A DNA stretch of 64,000 bases, taken from NCBI GenBank assembly GCA_951802425.1, contig OX637799.1:558001-622000 (forward strand), given 5' to 3'. A program made the translations under genes and the position numbers. The notes under the pieces are model-generated. The model saw nothing but the letters and a program-made list of their open reading frames with translations, did not search any database and was not told the origin of the DNA. The DNA comes from Clavaria fumosa. Taxonomy: Eukaryota > Basidiomycota > Agaricomycetes > Agaricales > Clavariaceae. Of the stretch, positions 29,966 to 40,744 are shown one piece after another; within the stretch, counting starts at the first letter, position 1; each line of letters opens with the position of its first letter.

Positions 29966-32856
29966 CAGTGTACTGACATGATTTTGCACACCAAATATGG
30001 GTTGCCTCCCCTGTAACTGTTACATTGTGTTTTACCCAAATGTGAAGAGACAGATAGTTACTAAGTAATCTTGGGATGCTAAACAGATTTTTACTTAAAT
30101 TTAGAGCAATGCACAAGGTAGATACAATGAACGAAGTATGTGAGACTGTGAATGACTGAAAATGGCCGTTTTGCACGGCCGTGGGAACAACTGTGGCGCT
30201 GCCCCACTCACTACTCACTGTTGTCGTCTGATGACTGAGGCTCATCTCCTGGTATGTCATTCAGTCCTGGCAGTGTGCTTGACCCATCTGACACTGCCTT
30301 TGGCTTTCGGGGGCATCTTGGCTTTGCAGGAAGGTCTTTTACCCGCACGCCATCCTTTCGCAACCTCTCGCAATCAATCTTCCATGTCTCAAGCACCTGC
30401 TGGTGTTTTGCCTTCGTCTCCTTCCACTCAGCATCGGCCACTGCTCTTTCTACCCTCTGAGCCTCTCTCCCCTTTGTTCTCTGAACCTTCTCTGCAATCT
30501 CAGCTTCCTTCCTCTGGGCTTGCTCTTGCAGAAGTCATCCAAACTCTCTGTCAGTCAAGTGTCTTCCAAAGCCACCAGGAAACAGAATGGTACGGTCACT
30601 TTTCTTCTTGTTCTCCTTCGCATGTAAGGACTCATTCAATTTCATCATCTCAGCATGCTGGATAACAAGCTGCGCTGACTGCCGTTCATCTATGAGCTTG
30701 CGGGCATGGATGATGACTTGTGAGCGTCTCAGGCTCTCGGCAAGTTCTTGGTTTTGTTCCTCCAATGTTTTACAAGACTGGTAGTTGTTGGAAAGTGGTT
30801 TAGTCAGGATGGACCAGTCAGGTTGTGGAAGTTCAGGTACTGCTTCGAGCACAGGCTGTGTGAACTGGTAAGCTGAGGTCATTCGGGTCTTTGATATCAG
30901 CAATGATCCTGATGAAGTTGATGCCAAGGCTGCATACAGTCGACGAACTCGTTTTGAAGGCGTTTCATCAAGATCTGGATCAATATTTGCATCGCAATCA
31001 CGCCTCCGGGAGGTAGGGGTTAGAGGCATAGAAAGGGGGGCCCATGATGGCCCTATGACCGGACCTAGGTGGGTGGTTGGATCAAGGTCGAATGTGGTGG
31101 GTGGTTGAGCACCCATGGCGCTGATTACTGCACGAACAGGGCTGGTCTGCGGCAAAGGGAATGTTCCCTTTGTGGAAGTTGGTAGGCTCGGTTTCATTTG
31201 TTTCTCAGTGATGGCATCAGGATTGAATGGATAAACACCAGTGGCTGAAAATGCCGCTTTTACAGTGTCACCTGTGAAAGCATGCAGGAATGCTCGCCCG
31301 AAGACTCCAGCAAAGTCACTTTTGGCAATGTTACGTCGATGTAGGCCCTCGAACTTTTGAATCTCCTTATGAAACTCATTTTTCATCTTCGCAAAGCAGA
31401 CAACATCAAGTCCTTGCAGGACATGCATGCAGTGTGGCGGGTATCCAAGGATGACAATATCGTTCTCTTGAGCATAGTTGAGGAGAGGGATTGTGTAGTG
31501 AGAGTTATGACCATCCATTAAGAGAACACGGGTGCGTCCTGCAGCCTTCTCTTTCGTTTGGGCATCAAAGTCCTTAACCATCCATTGAAGCGCCAGCTCA
31601 CTATCTGTCCATCCATTTGGGGAGTGTGCAAGCCTGCAAAGGAGGTGAGCTTGAATCCTTGGCGAAGGTGCAAACTCACAAAGCACCTGAGACATTGTCC
31701 TGGGCCCATTTTGTCATGAAATTCTGACCTTTGAATATGATTGTCGGCCACAGTACTGAACCATCAGCGCATATTGTAGCCAGGGCTGTCACATTCTCGT
31801 GCTCGGCTCCTCCTTGTTTATGCTGAGTTTTTGTCCCTCTGCCACCTACAACACGTTCAGTCCCTTGATCCGAAGGGGGACATCCTGTTTCATCCATGGC
31901 ATAGAGGTCCTCAGGTCGCGTCCTTGCTTTAATGACGAACACCTGCAGCAACTCAAACCATTTCTTTTTAGCTTCTGGGTTCATAGCTTGTGCCCTTTGC
32001 GTGTCAAGGGGCTTACTCCAGTGGGTCTGGAGTACCTCACGGTGTCGATCCAGGAAGCGCCCAGCCCAATTCTCACCAACGTCTCTGCAACTGGATCCAA
32101 GACGGCTCGTTTGGATAAGGTTTGCGTGCTGTTTGATATTTCGCAGGGTTTGTGGAAAGCCTCGATTGGCAGATTCAAGGACGAAGCTAACAAGGGTAGC
32201 TTCCTCACCCGGAGTGAGTTTCTGTAGCTCTTTGTGTGCTTCTTGGTGGTTCCGACCTCCATTGTACCTGTTTGTAATCGTTCTCCATTGCCTCTCTATT
32301 CCAAATTCTTTAGCAATTGTGCGAGCCCCCTTCCGCAAGCCTTCTGGCTTCTGCTGTTCATGTTGGTATGCATTTAGAGCTTCTTGCATCTTTGCATCTT
32401 TGCATCTTTGAGTTTAGCCTTTTTGATGGATTTGACTCGCTCTGAGAGGGCTTTGAAGGGCATTCTGAACAAGAAAGGGAGGGGGAAAGCCAGAACTGCG
32501 GTAGGAAGTGCATCCATCACATGAGCGTGTCAATCACATTAAACAAAGTTTTTCATCTAGATCACATCAGAAAGATATTGGCTTCTAAATGGGCAAAGTG
32601 GTTTTGCCATGAAATGCACTGAGGAGGTCATCTTTGCGACACAAAAGTATGCCTACCAATGAAATCTGCCCTAAAAGAGTAATTTCTGTTACACAACAAT
32701 GACTACTTTTCTGATTGGATTAAAAATTGCTATAGATATGGACATAAGTGTGCAGATGCCAGGGAAATTTTTAGAAAAAAAATCGAGTCATTTTGAGCAA
32801 GTTTTTCTACTAGTGTGTAAAATGGGGGTGGTGTGCAAAATCGTGTTGGTACACTG
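29966..32856 (-). mobile_element. pogo/Fot1-like DNA transposon, 2.9 kb, TSD TA
   Basis: The 28-bp ends are inverted: the left begins CAGTGTACTGACATGATTTT and the right mirrors it with four differences. Both lie in TA (29964-29965 and 32857-32858), as for Tc1/mariner/pogo elements. The element contains one transposase gene on the minus strand and is CpG-rich, unlike the LTR it interrupts, so it is a later arrival. Confidence 0.93.
30211..32389 (-). CDS. pogo-like DDE transposase, two exons, premature stop near the C-terminus
   Basis: Exon 1 is 32389-31680 and exon 2 starts at 31633; a 46-bp GTGAGT...GCAG intron (31634-31679) joins them in phase to give ALLAHSPNGWTDSELALQW. The N-terminus has a CENP-B/psq-like helix-turn-helix (GARTIAKEFGIERQWRTITNR, split here by one residue). 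The DDE_1 core contains AMDETGCPP, LLMDGHNSH and PPHCMHVLQGLDVV, supplying the three Asp. A TGA at 30535-30537 ends the frame; the same frame would otherwise remain open for ~108 codons of charged helical sequence to 30211. The catalytic core is complete, so activity may survive. This is the most complete DNA-transposon gene in the window. Confidence 0.85.
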
Positions 32857-32951
32857 TATACTTTTCCTTTTCCTTTTTTGTACCCTTTTCCCCTTATCTT
32901 AGTATTGTTGTCATGACCTTACATTTAAGTGGTGTGAGACCCAGTCTGATA

Positions 32952-33060
32952 TAATACTAAGATCTGCCCATCTGCCCTAGCCCTGTGTCCTAACCTGGCT
33001 AGCCTGGACCCTTAATTTCAAACTGTGACATGTTGTCACAGCTCAGCCCCTATCATCCTC
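32952..33060 (+). other. Gypsy leader fragment at a tandem-duplication junction
   Basis: Sequence following LTR copy A, identical in kind to 34453-34561 and homologous in reverse complement to the leader of the intact Gypsy. It ends at CCTATCATCCTC, where the second duplication unit starts. Confidence 0.7.
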
Positions 33061-34165
33061 AGGTGAGTGTGTTAGGTTGAATATGACTTCTTGCTCAGGT
33101 TTGATGATTCTCTTTTCAGGGAGATATATCTGATAGCCCCTGCTTTTGCTGTCAAAGCTGATGAAGTAACCTGGCTCCGCCCTGGTGTTGAGTTTACCAG
33201 CATCAACTATCTTTTCCCAGGCCTTTGTGCCGAATGGTAATACCTTTGCCATGTCAGGCTTTTTATTGTATCTGGCTTCATAAGGGGTCTTTCCATTGGT
33301 AATACCTTTGCCATGTAAGGCTTTTTATTGTATCTGGCTTCATAAGGGGTCTTTCCATTGGTAGTACCTTTGCCATGTCAGGCTTTTTATTGTATCTGGC
33401 TTCATAAGGGGTCTTTCCATCAAGAGCACAGTGAGGCGTGTAATTCTTTATCCATACAGCATGATTAATTGCTTCTGCCCACAGGAACCTTGGTAGGTTC
33501 GCATTGAGTAGCATGGTGTGGGCTAGTTCAACCTGCATCCTGTTCATGCATTCAGCAACACCTACCTGCTCGTGGGTGTTGTGGATGGTGAGCTCACACT
33601 TTGTCCCTTTGCTGTCCAGGTGTTTATTGAACTTAGGATTCTTGTATTTGCCACTCTGTTGGATTGAAGGAATTTGATCTTGATGTTATTGTGAGTCTAT
33701 ATGTGCTTCTCAAAGGTTTTGTATGCTGACTGTGCTTTGTCTTTGGTTGCTAGGAATGTGACTTCAGTCCATCTTGTTGCATCATTGATGAAGTCAATAG
33801 CATAGTGCTTCTTTGCTATAGACATGACAGCAGCTGGTCCCCAGAGGTCAGTGTGTATGCACTCTCCAAATATCTTAGCATGGTTCTGAGCTTTTGCTGG
33901 GAAGGGTTTACAGTGTGGCTTGGCTTTGGCACATGCTTCGCAGAAGACCTCTTTTGATGTTTCATCAAGGTGAATACCTTTAATGTGGCCTAGCTTGATT
34001 GCTGATCTAACAGCATCATAGGATATGTGACCTAGGATTTGGTGGGCCTTGTAGAGGGTCACCTTTTCATCATGGCATTTGCATGGTAGTTTTTAGTTTT
34101 CGTTATCTGGTATAGGCTCCCTACCAGGGGGATTTTGCCTATGATGTTTCATTGGGGTGTGATAA
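33061..34165 (-). pseudogene. Ty1/Copia integrase remnant B
   Basis: On the minus strand: GAG-pre-integrase and integrase start (34062-33697: YKAHQILGH, CEACAKAKPHCKPF, HTDLWGPA), then the integrase C-half (RMQVELAHTMLLNANLPRFLWAEAIN, split by one residue; KTPYEARYNKKPD) and the post-integrase segment GYFISFDSKSRGYQIYLPE. It is frameshifted and CpG-poor. A 62-bp segment inside is triplicated. Confidence 0.85.
33238..33421. repeat. 62-bp segment in three tandem copies within Copia integrase
   Basis: The block beginning AATACCTTTGCCATG and ending GGTCTTTCCATTGGT occurs three times with one or two substitutions. It duplicates the integrase KTPYEARYNKKPDMAKVLP segment. Confidence 0.9.
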
Positions 34166-34452
34166 TGTTAGGATTGTTTACATAAGCCATCCCAAGGAGT
34201 TGTGGAGAAACTGGGGAGGGTTGTTGGAAGGTCACATGACCTGTGGCTGGGGTCAGATTATGTAATCATAAAGTCACCTGACCTGCACCCTGGCACATCA
34301 TGTGATCCAAGGGGTTCAAGCTTGGGAACACCGGCAAGTGCCAAAGTGTTCGGTATATATACTTTTCCTTTTCCTTTTTTGTACCCTTTTCCCCTTATCT
34401 TAGTATTGTTGTCATGACCTTACATTTAAGTGGTGTGAGACCCAGTCTGATA
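34166..34452 (+). repeat. Gypsy-type LTR (copy B), 5' LTR of the decayed Gypsy
   Basis: TGTTAGGATTG...CTGATA, 287 bp, followed by leader and then pol sequence. The three CACGTG motifs of the young LTR appear here as CACATG/CACCTG/CATGTG variants. Confidence 0.85.
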
Positions 34453-37400
34453 TAATACTAAGATCTGCCCATCTGCCCTAGCCCTGTGTCCTAACCTGGC
34501 TAGCCTGGACCCTTAATTTCAAACTGTGACATGTTGTCACAGCTCAGCCCCTATCATCCTCTTCTCCTTTTCCCTTGCCTGTGGTGTGTAACAGAACCCC
34601 CCTGGACTGCAGATGAATACAAGAGAGAGATTGTGCTGCTCTGAGCTCAACTGGAGCCATATGAGAGAGAGAGAGAAGGGCTCTAGCTGGAGAGAAAAGT
34701 GGTTCCAGCCCCCTTTCTGTCCCTGTGCCCACAGTGAGTATACCAAAGTATACTATCTTGCAGTGGAGACATACCCGAATTGGGGCTGAGGTGAAGGAGG
34801 AAGTGAGACTGGCAGAGCACCCAACCATGGTGCAGCCAGAAGTGGGGAAATGTGTGCCACAAGAGCTAGCCATCCAGGTGCACTTGGAGGCTCTCAGCTC
34901 TGGCAAGTGGGCTACAATGAAGGCCCTTGTCAACTCAGGATGCACCAACTGTTTCATGGACTTGGAGTGGGCGAAAAGAGTGGGCCTGGAGCCCTCTCCC
35001 CTGCTGAACCCAATCATGATGTACAATGTGGATGGGTCACAGAACAGAGAGGGTAGAATCCAGTTTGGAATTGAGCTGCTGGTGAAGGTTGGTGACCATA
35101 GAGAGCAGGTCCATTTCCTGCTAGGAAAGATCCAATCCCACAAGGTCATCCTTGGGCATGACTGGCTCAAGTGACACAACCCTGACATTGACTGGAAGAA
35201 GGCAGAGCTGAGCCTTACCCACTGCCCCCCACAGTGTTCCCCATCCCCACCAGCCCCTGCACCCTTGAAAATGAGTACCCCTGCATCCGCAAGTATTCCA
35301 GACACCTGTTTTCCCAACTCTGGCTCTACCCCTGATTGGCCCAGCTGCTACCCTTCAGTCTTCAGTGAAGCAAAGTGGGATGAGCTCCCCTGTTCTCATC
35401 TGGACTTTGACATTAAAATGGAGTTCAACAAGGACTCAGGGCATCTTTCCTCTAAGCTCTACTCACTGACATGAGAGGAGATGGTGGAGATGAACTGTTG
35501 GGTGGATGAGCAGCTAGCCTCTGGATGAATCCAGCCCTCAAAATCTCCATATGCCAGCCCCTTCTTCTTCAAACATGAGAAGAACAAGCCACAGCCAATC
35601 ATCGACTACTTGAGGCTACATGCATACCTGATCAAGGACAAGTACCCCCTCCCCCACATCTGAGACACAGTGGATATGCTTAAGGGAGCATCAATCTACT
35701 CTAAGATTGATGTGAAGGGAGGTTTCCCATCCATGCAGGTCTGGCCAGAGCACCAGCACCACTGTACCTTCCTGACTCCTTGTGGACTCTTCAAACTGGC
35801 TGTTATGTGGTTTGGGCTGCAGAATGCACCAGTGACCTTCCAGCGCTTCATGAACCATGTGCTGAGGGAGGAGATTGCAGGAGGACATGTCTGGGCTTAT
35901 GTGGATGATGTGCAGAGGATTTGGCAACACACTGGTACTGGATGGATTGGGTCTTGTGGAAGTTCAGAGAGAATGGGCTGTGTCTCAGACTCAGGAAGTG
36001 TGAGTTTTAGAAGGAGATCCTCTTCCTTGGGATGAAGATCTCCCACAACCATTTGGAGCATGACCCAGCTAAAGGTGCAGCAATCCATAACTGGCCTTGA
36101 CCAAGGAATGTGAAGGAGGTGCAGAGATTTAGTGGGATGTTAAATTACCTCCATCAGCACATTCCAAACCTCTCTGCTTGAGCTAAACCACTATTCCAGC
36201 TGACTGGGAAGGTTCCATGGAAATGGGAGGAGGAGGAGGAAGTGGCTTTCCAAGATCTTCGCTTGGCTCTCATATTGGCCCCAGTCTTGGCTCTGCCACA
36301 GAACAAATGGAGGTGAAAGGTAGAGACAGATGCAAGCAACTTGGTGACTGGTGGAGTGCTTTCACAGTTGCAGGCCAACAGGACCTGGAGAGTCATAGAC
36401 TATATCTCCAAGGCTCTCACTGCAGCTGAGAAGAACTATGATGTTTATGACAAGGAGTTCCTGGGAGTGATCTGGGCCTTATGTGAGTGGTGGGCATACC
36501 TCATTGGAGCAGATGAGACAATTGAGATCTGGATGGACCATGCAAACCTCCAGTACTTCTGGAAGCCTCAAAAGTTGAAGCTTAGGCAGGTCTGTTGGGT
36601 TGGAGAGCTCCAGTGTTTTGACTTTGAAATAAAGTATCACACTGGCAAGTCAAACACAGAAGTGGATGTGCTCTCCCAGAGACCAGATTATGGAGAGACA
36701 GTGGAGGAAGATGCACCAGTGCAGGTTTTCCCAGAAGCATAGGTCTGTGTGTCATTCACATGAGAAATGGAGATGCTACTCCAGAAAAATAGTGTGATAC
36801 ATACACAGAGACCTAGGGAGCTTGATGATGAGTGGACACAGGATCATGCTGGACTCTGGCAGAAGAGGGAGATCACTTGGGTTCCCCTGGGAGCTTGCAA
36901 GGCTGTCCTTGAGTTTGAGCATGACCTCCCTGCTGCAGGACACCCTGGTCCCCAGAAGTTGAGAGCTGCACTGGTGAAGTCTTACTGGTGGCCAGACATA
37001 GTGAAAGATGTGGATCAGTATGCCCAGGGGTGTGAGATGTGCCAACAAACAAAGCATGCTGTACCACTCCACCCACACCCTGTTCCTGATGGTCCCTGGT
37101 CAGTAATCACCTGGGATATTGTTGGGCCCCTCCCCCTCTCACATGGACACAATGCCATCCTTGTCATTGTCATTAAGTTCACAAAGTGGACACTGCTGGA
37201 AGGGATTGGACTTGACCTCACAGGACTTGGAGCAGTGCGCCTCCTCCGGGACTGGGTATTCCATGACCATGGAGTGCCACATAAGGTTGTGAGTGACTGG
37301 GGATCCCAGTTTGTGTCTCAATTCATGAAGGAGTTCCACTCCATGATATGAGTGAAAGCAAACCTGAGCACAGCCTTCCACCCACAGATGGATGGGCAGA

Positions 37401-37830
37401 CAGAGTGGGCAAACCAGGAGATGGAGATCTATCACCAGGCCTATGTGGATCACCTGCAGGATGACTGGGCTGAGTGGTTGTCCACTGCCAAATTTGCCCT
37501 TAACAACTGTGAGCACTCAGCAACAGGGCAGACACCCTTCTTCCTCAAGTATGGCTGGCACCCATGGAATGGGGGACTCCACCTGCCCACAGAGGTGAAC
37601 CTGGCAGCAGATGAGTGGCTAGCTAGGCTCACAGAATCCTGAAGAGCAGTCAAGGGAGTGATGGAAAAAGCAGTGGCTGCAATGAAGAAAAGCTATGATG
37701 CTGGAAAGCATCTGAGCTGTGAGTACTCTACAGGAGACCTGGTTTGGCTGGATACCTGGAACCTGAAAATGGACCAGCCCTCTAAGAAGCTTGACCATAA
37801 GTGAGCAGGACCCTTTGCTATCACACCCTT
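34453..37830 (+). pseudogene. decayed chromovirus-like Gypsy pol lacking gag
   Basis: Collinear with the pol of the intact element at 52.5-55.2 kb but on the plus strand. Protease (VNSGCTNCFMDLEW; catalytic Asp now Asn), RT (YSKIDVKGGF, AYVDDV), RNase H, zinc-binding GHPGPQKLR...CEMCQQ and integrase (SWDIVG-like, VSDWGSQF, HPQMDGQTE) are all recognisable. Gag is missing: leader sequence passes directly into protease. More than ten TGA stops occur, many where the intact copy has CGA or CGG, and CpG is nearly absent. It ends at ~37830 before the chromodomain and 3' LTR. Confidence 0.85.
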
Positions 37831-38683
37831 CAGCATACCCAACCCCCATCTTATAGGGCCAGCCCATTTTGACTGGTGGCCATCTTATAGGCCCAGCTGA
37901 TCGTCAGCCAAGATTTAGCCAAATAGGCTTGGCCAATATGCTTAGGTCACCCAAAAACTAAATCTAGAAATACAGATAACTTGATATTGTGGGTTACTCT
38001 TGTATATGCTAGCTCAATATTCCTGTATAAGTAGCACTGTTGCTCTTATTTTATCAGCAGCAGAAAATGATTTTTGAGGTAGATCATCAGAAGTTAATTC
38101 AGCTGCATTTCAGGTTCTATACTACTATCCCAAATGTGAAACAACTTGCTGCAATGGTATTGTCTATAATCTCATCTTCACCACCTCAATAAACCACTCA
38201 CACATCTGGACTACCTGATATGAATATGCCTTTACAAAGGGCTCAGCCGAGATGGTCATTCTCAGGTCTGCATTTCATGTCAAATATCCCCTCCTTGCAG
38301 ATCAAAATCATGAATCCTGAGCAACCCTATTATTATTATTCCAACCCCAATGAGCCACCCATCTGGATTTCTTCATTTGAATATGCCCTTTCCAAGGGGT
38401 TATCCCAGATGGTTTTACTTCACTCAACATAGCCTTCTTTCTATGTTCCCAGTCACAGCAGACACCTCTGGAGGTAGATTATTTGATATTAATACCTCTT
38501 CATGAAGGGCTTGGCTCAGTATTCTCCACCTTGTTAAATATGCTCTACCTGCATATCATGACATTTCAGAATAATAATGATCATATTATTTTATTTCTAG
38601 CCCCAATGAACTGCCCTTCAGAAAGGAGAAAGGTAAATGATTTGCGCCATTCATTTCATAAATACCTCAATGCTATGTTCTAG
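37831..38683. other. AT-rich spacer with decayed ~150-bp tandem repeats
   Basis: Three diverged blocks (~38170-38290, ~38335-38450, ~38480-38610) share an order of words resembling CACCCATCTGGA, GAATATGCC, AAGGG and CAGATGG. No gene is seen; the end may be intron sequence of the KDZ gene. Confidence 0.45.
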
Positions 38684-40650
38684 ATATATCAATATGGATT
38701 ATATCTTCTTCAACAGCATACGCGGGAACAATGATGAGTTCAAGAATATTGTCATCTCGTATGATATTGCGTGTCAGTGGAGTCGTCACTTTTGGGATCG
38801 CATGCTTCAGTTCCCTCGCGAGTGTCATATCAACTGCAGTTCTGTCAAGATCAACTTTCTGGTCCCCAAATTCCATCTTCCAGCTCATCGCCCAGCCTGT
38901 CATGTTGCTTACTCCTTCAATTTTACGCCCTGTGTTGGCCAGACTGATGGCGAAGCGCCGGAGCGTGGATGGTCAAACAGCAATGCTCTCAGCTCGAGCA
39001 CGAAGGAGATGGGGCCGGGTTCTCGCCGGGATACGCTTGACGATCATTTTGGTGACCTGAACTGGAGGAAGGTCTGCGGGTTAGGTTTGATAATCCTTTT
39101 TTTCATTCACTGCTAAGTTAATATCCGACTCAGGAGCCTCACTGTTGCATAAACTTAGAGGAGCAGTACCAGAGCGAAATGAGCACCTCAATGCGTTTCG
39201 GGAATTGACTGATTCTCTACATCATTCCGCAGAAAAATGGTCAGAGAGCATCAAGGCATGGGAGAGGGACAACACAAATCTAAATCCGTATCAATCCAAA
39301 AGTTCAAGTACGTGTTCCTGCTTGAAAGGAAAGGCCAATCTTGATTGTCTCCTCATGCAGCCGTTGGATTGGCTGCCGTGAAGCTTACTTTACTTCAACG
39401 GGAAGCACAAGAGATCCAACAAGGCACTGCATCAGTGCTCGATGATATGGTCTCTCACAGTGTTTTGATTTCTATGGGACTTGAGTTGGAAGAGCAACAG
39501 TAAGTGATTTGAACAAGCTCCTCTGTTCTCAGCACTCAAAAAGCACTTCATTTCTTCTAGGCGCAGATTACAAGGTGATCTGTCGTCGCTGGGTCCATAT
39601 GCTACTGTTATCCAGCTCGCAAAAATCCAAGAACGTCGAAATGCACTTCAACACAAGATTGACAGCTGGAGTGCCATCCAGAAAATCTACGTGCCCTGTT
39701 TGGTAGCGCTGCAAAGGGATTCTGACATTTGCAGTCAAAGTCAACCACATAATACTCCACTATGGTTGCCTTCAGCCATTTCTGGTGGAGTGCAATGCGA
39801 TTCTCGTCTTTACTCGCATGAATGGGAACTGCGCCACGCGCAAGCAAATGATGCCCTCAGTGACTTGCGACGGAACCTACAGCTCCGCTCGCATCTCTTC
39901 AAATATAAAGACCGTTTTACTACTGGACAACAGGCCAATACACGAGCCAATGCGACCATCTCCCGGGTCCAGCAGTATATAAATGCATGTGTTGCCCGAT
40001 ACCGGGTTGCACGCAATGCCTTACTGTCGCTTTCTACCCAGCTGAATAAGGGGGATTTGTGGAAGGCCTCGCTGTTCGAACTGCGTGACGAAGACGTTAC
40101 TCTTGGACTGGATGGTGAATCGGAGGGCAAGAGATCCCTCTCGTGGATCTGGAGATGCGGTGGCGACGAGATGACTGAAGACGATAATCTCCATGAGTGT
40201 ATGTCATTGTCTTGGGCTCGCTTTTGTTGTCTAACAAAATTTGAAGCTCTACGAATTGAATGGTGCAAAGCACGCGCCAGGGCACTGCGCTGGACAGAAG
40301 GAGTTCTACTTCTTGTGGAGGAGATGTGATGGGTCCTAGAGTTTTTCCAGTGGAGGGCACAATTTTGGAAAACACATGCTGAGTTTTTGCAACTTGATAC
40401 TGATGCAGATCAGACAGTCCGGCTCCTCGGGAGCCATCTGTTGCTCCCTCGCAGAATTGAGGGTGTGCGATCATACGGGCTCCGTCAGGCACATATCCAA
40501 AATGTTTTACATGACAACTTCAGGAATCTCTGGCACAGCGTTCCCACCCTTATCATATCGCAACTTGGCAGAGATGCCAACATGGTTACACAACTGGATT
40601 CCAGTATGATGGATGAACTCTTACAGGCCGTGTCCTTTATACAGAAATGA
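38684..40650 (+). pseudogene. KDZ (Kyakuja-Dileera-Zisupton) transposase, 3' half
   Basis: Exons 38684-39084, 39134-39307, 39361-39499 and 39561-40650, separated by GT-AG introns of 49, 53 and 61 bp, join in phase. Diagnostic segments are ISYDIACQWSRHFWDRM, FLVPKFHLPAH, GQTDGEAPERGW and SSTKEMGPGSRRDTLDDHFG. The C-terminal helical region continues to the stop at 40648-40650, with one internal TGA at 40327-40329 (VEEM-stop-WVLEF). The N-terminal half, including the zinc domain and first catalytic Asp, is missing. KDZ elements are known to have expanded in agaricomycetes together with TET/JBP genes; no TET/JBP gene is seen here. Confidence 0.85.
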
Positions 40651-40744
40651 TAGCTTGTATTTGTAGAATTGTGTACTTAACAGAATAATGAGTGCTTGAT
40701 TAGGAATACAGTCATTATCTCCCACAGGATGAGAGAACACATGG
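40651..40744. other. short spacer
   Basis: Nothing recognised between the KDZ stop and the minisatellite. Confidence 0.5.

Larger units (their letters stand above)
29769..32951 (+). repeat. Gypsy-type LTR (copy A), interrupted by a pogo element
   Basis: It starts TGTTAGGATTG and ends CCCAGTCTGATA. It is homologous to the LTR at 34166-34452, to the solo LTR at 61009-61267, and in reverse complement to the young Gypsy LTRs at 51218 and 56809. It is split at 29965/32857 by the pogo-like transposon. Confidence 0.85.
33061..34561. repeat. second copy of a 1.5-kb tandem duplication
   Basis: This unit (AGGTGAGTGTG... to ...TATCATCCTC) repeats 27873-33060. Subtracting the pogo insertion plus its TA (2893 bp) and the palindrome (1099 bp), and adding the 309 bp lost at the palindrome, leaves 1505 bp for the first copy against 1501 bp here. 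The second copy therefore preserves the pre-insertion state. Confidence 0.9.
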
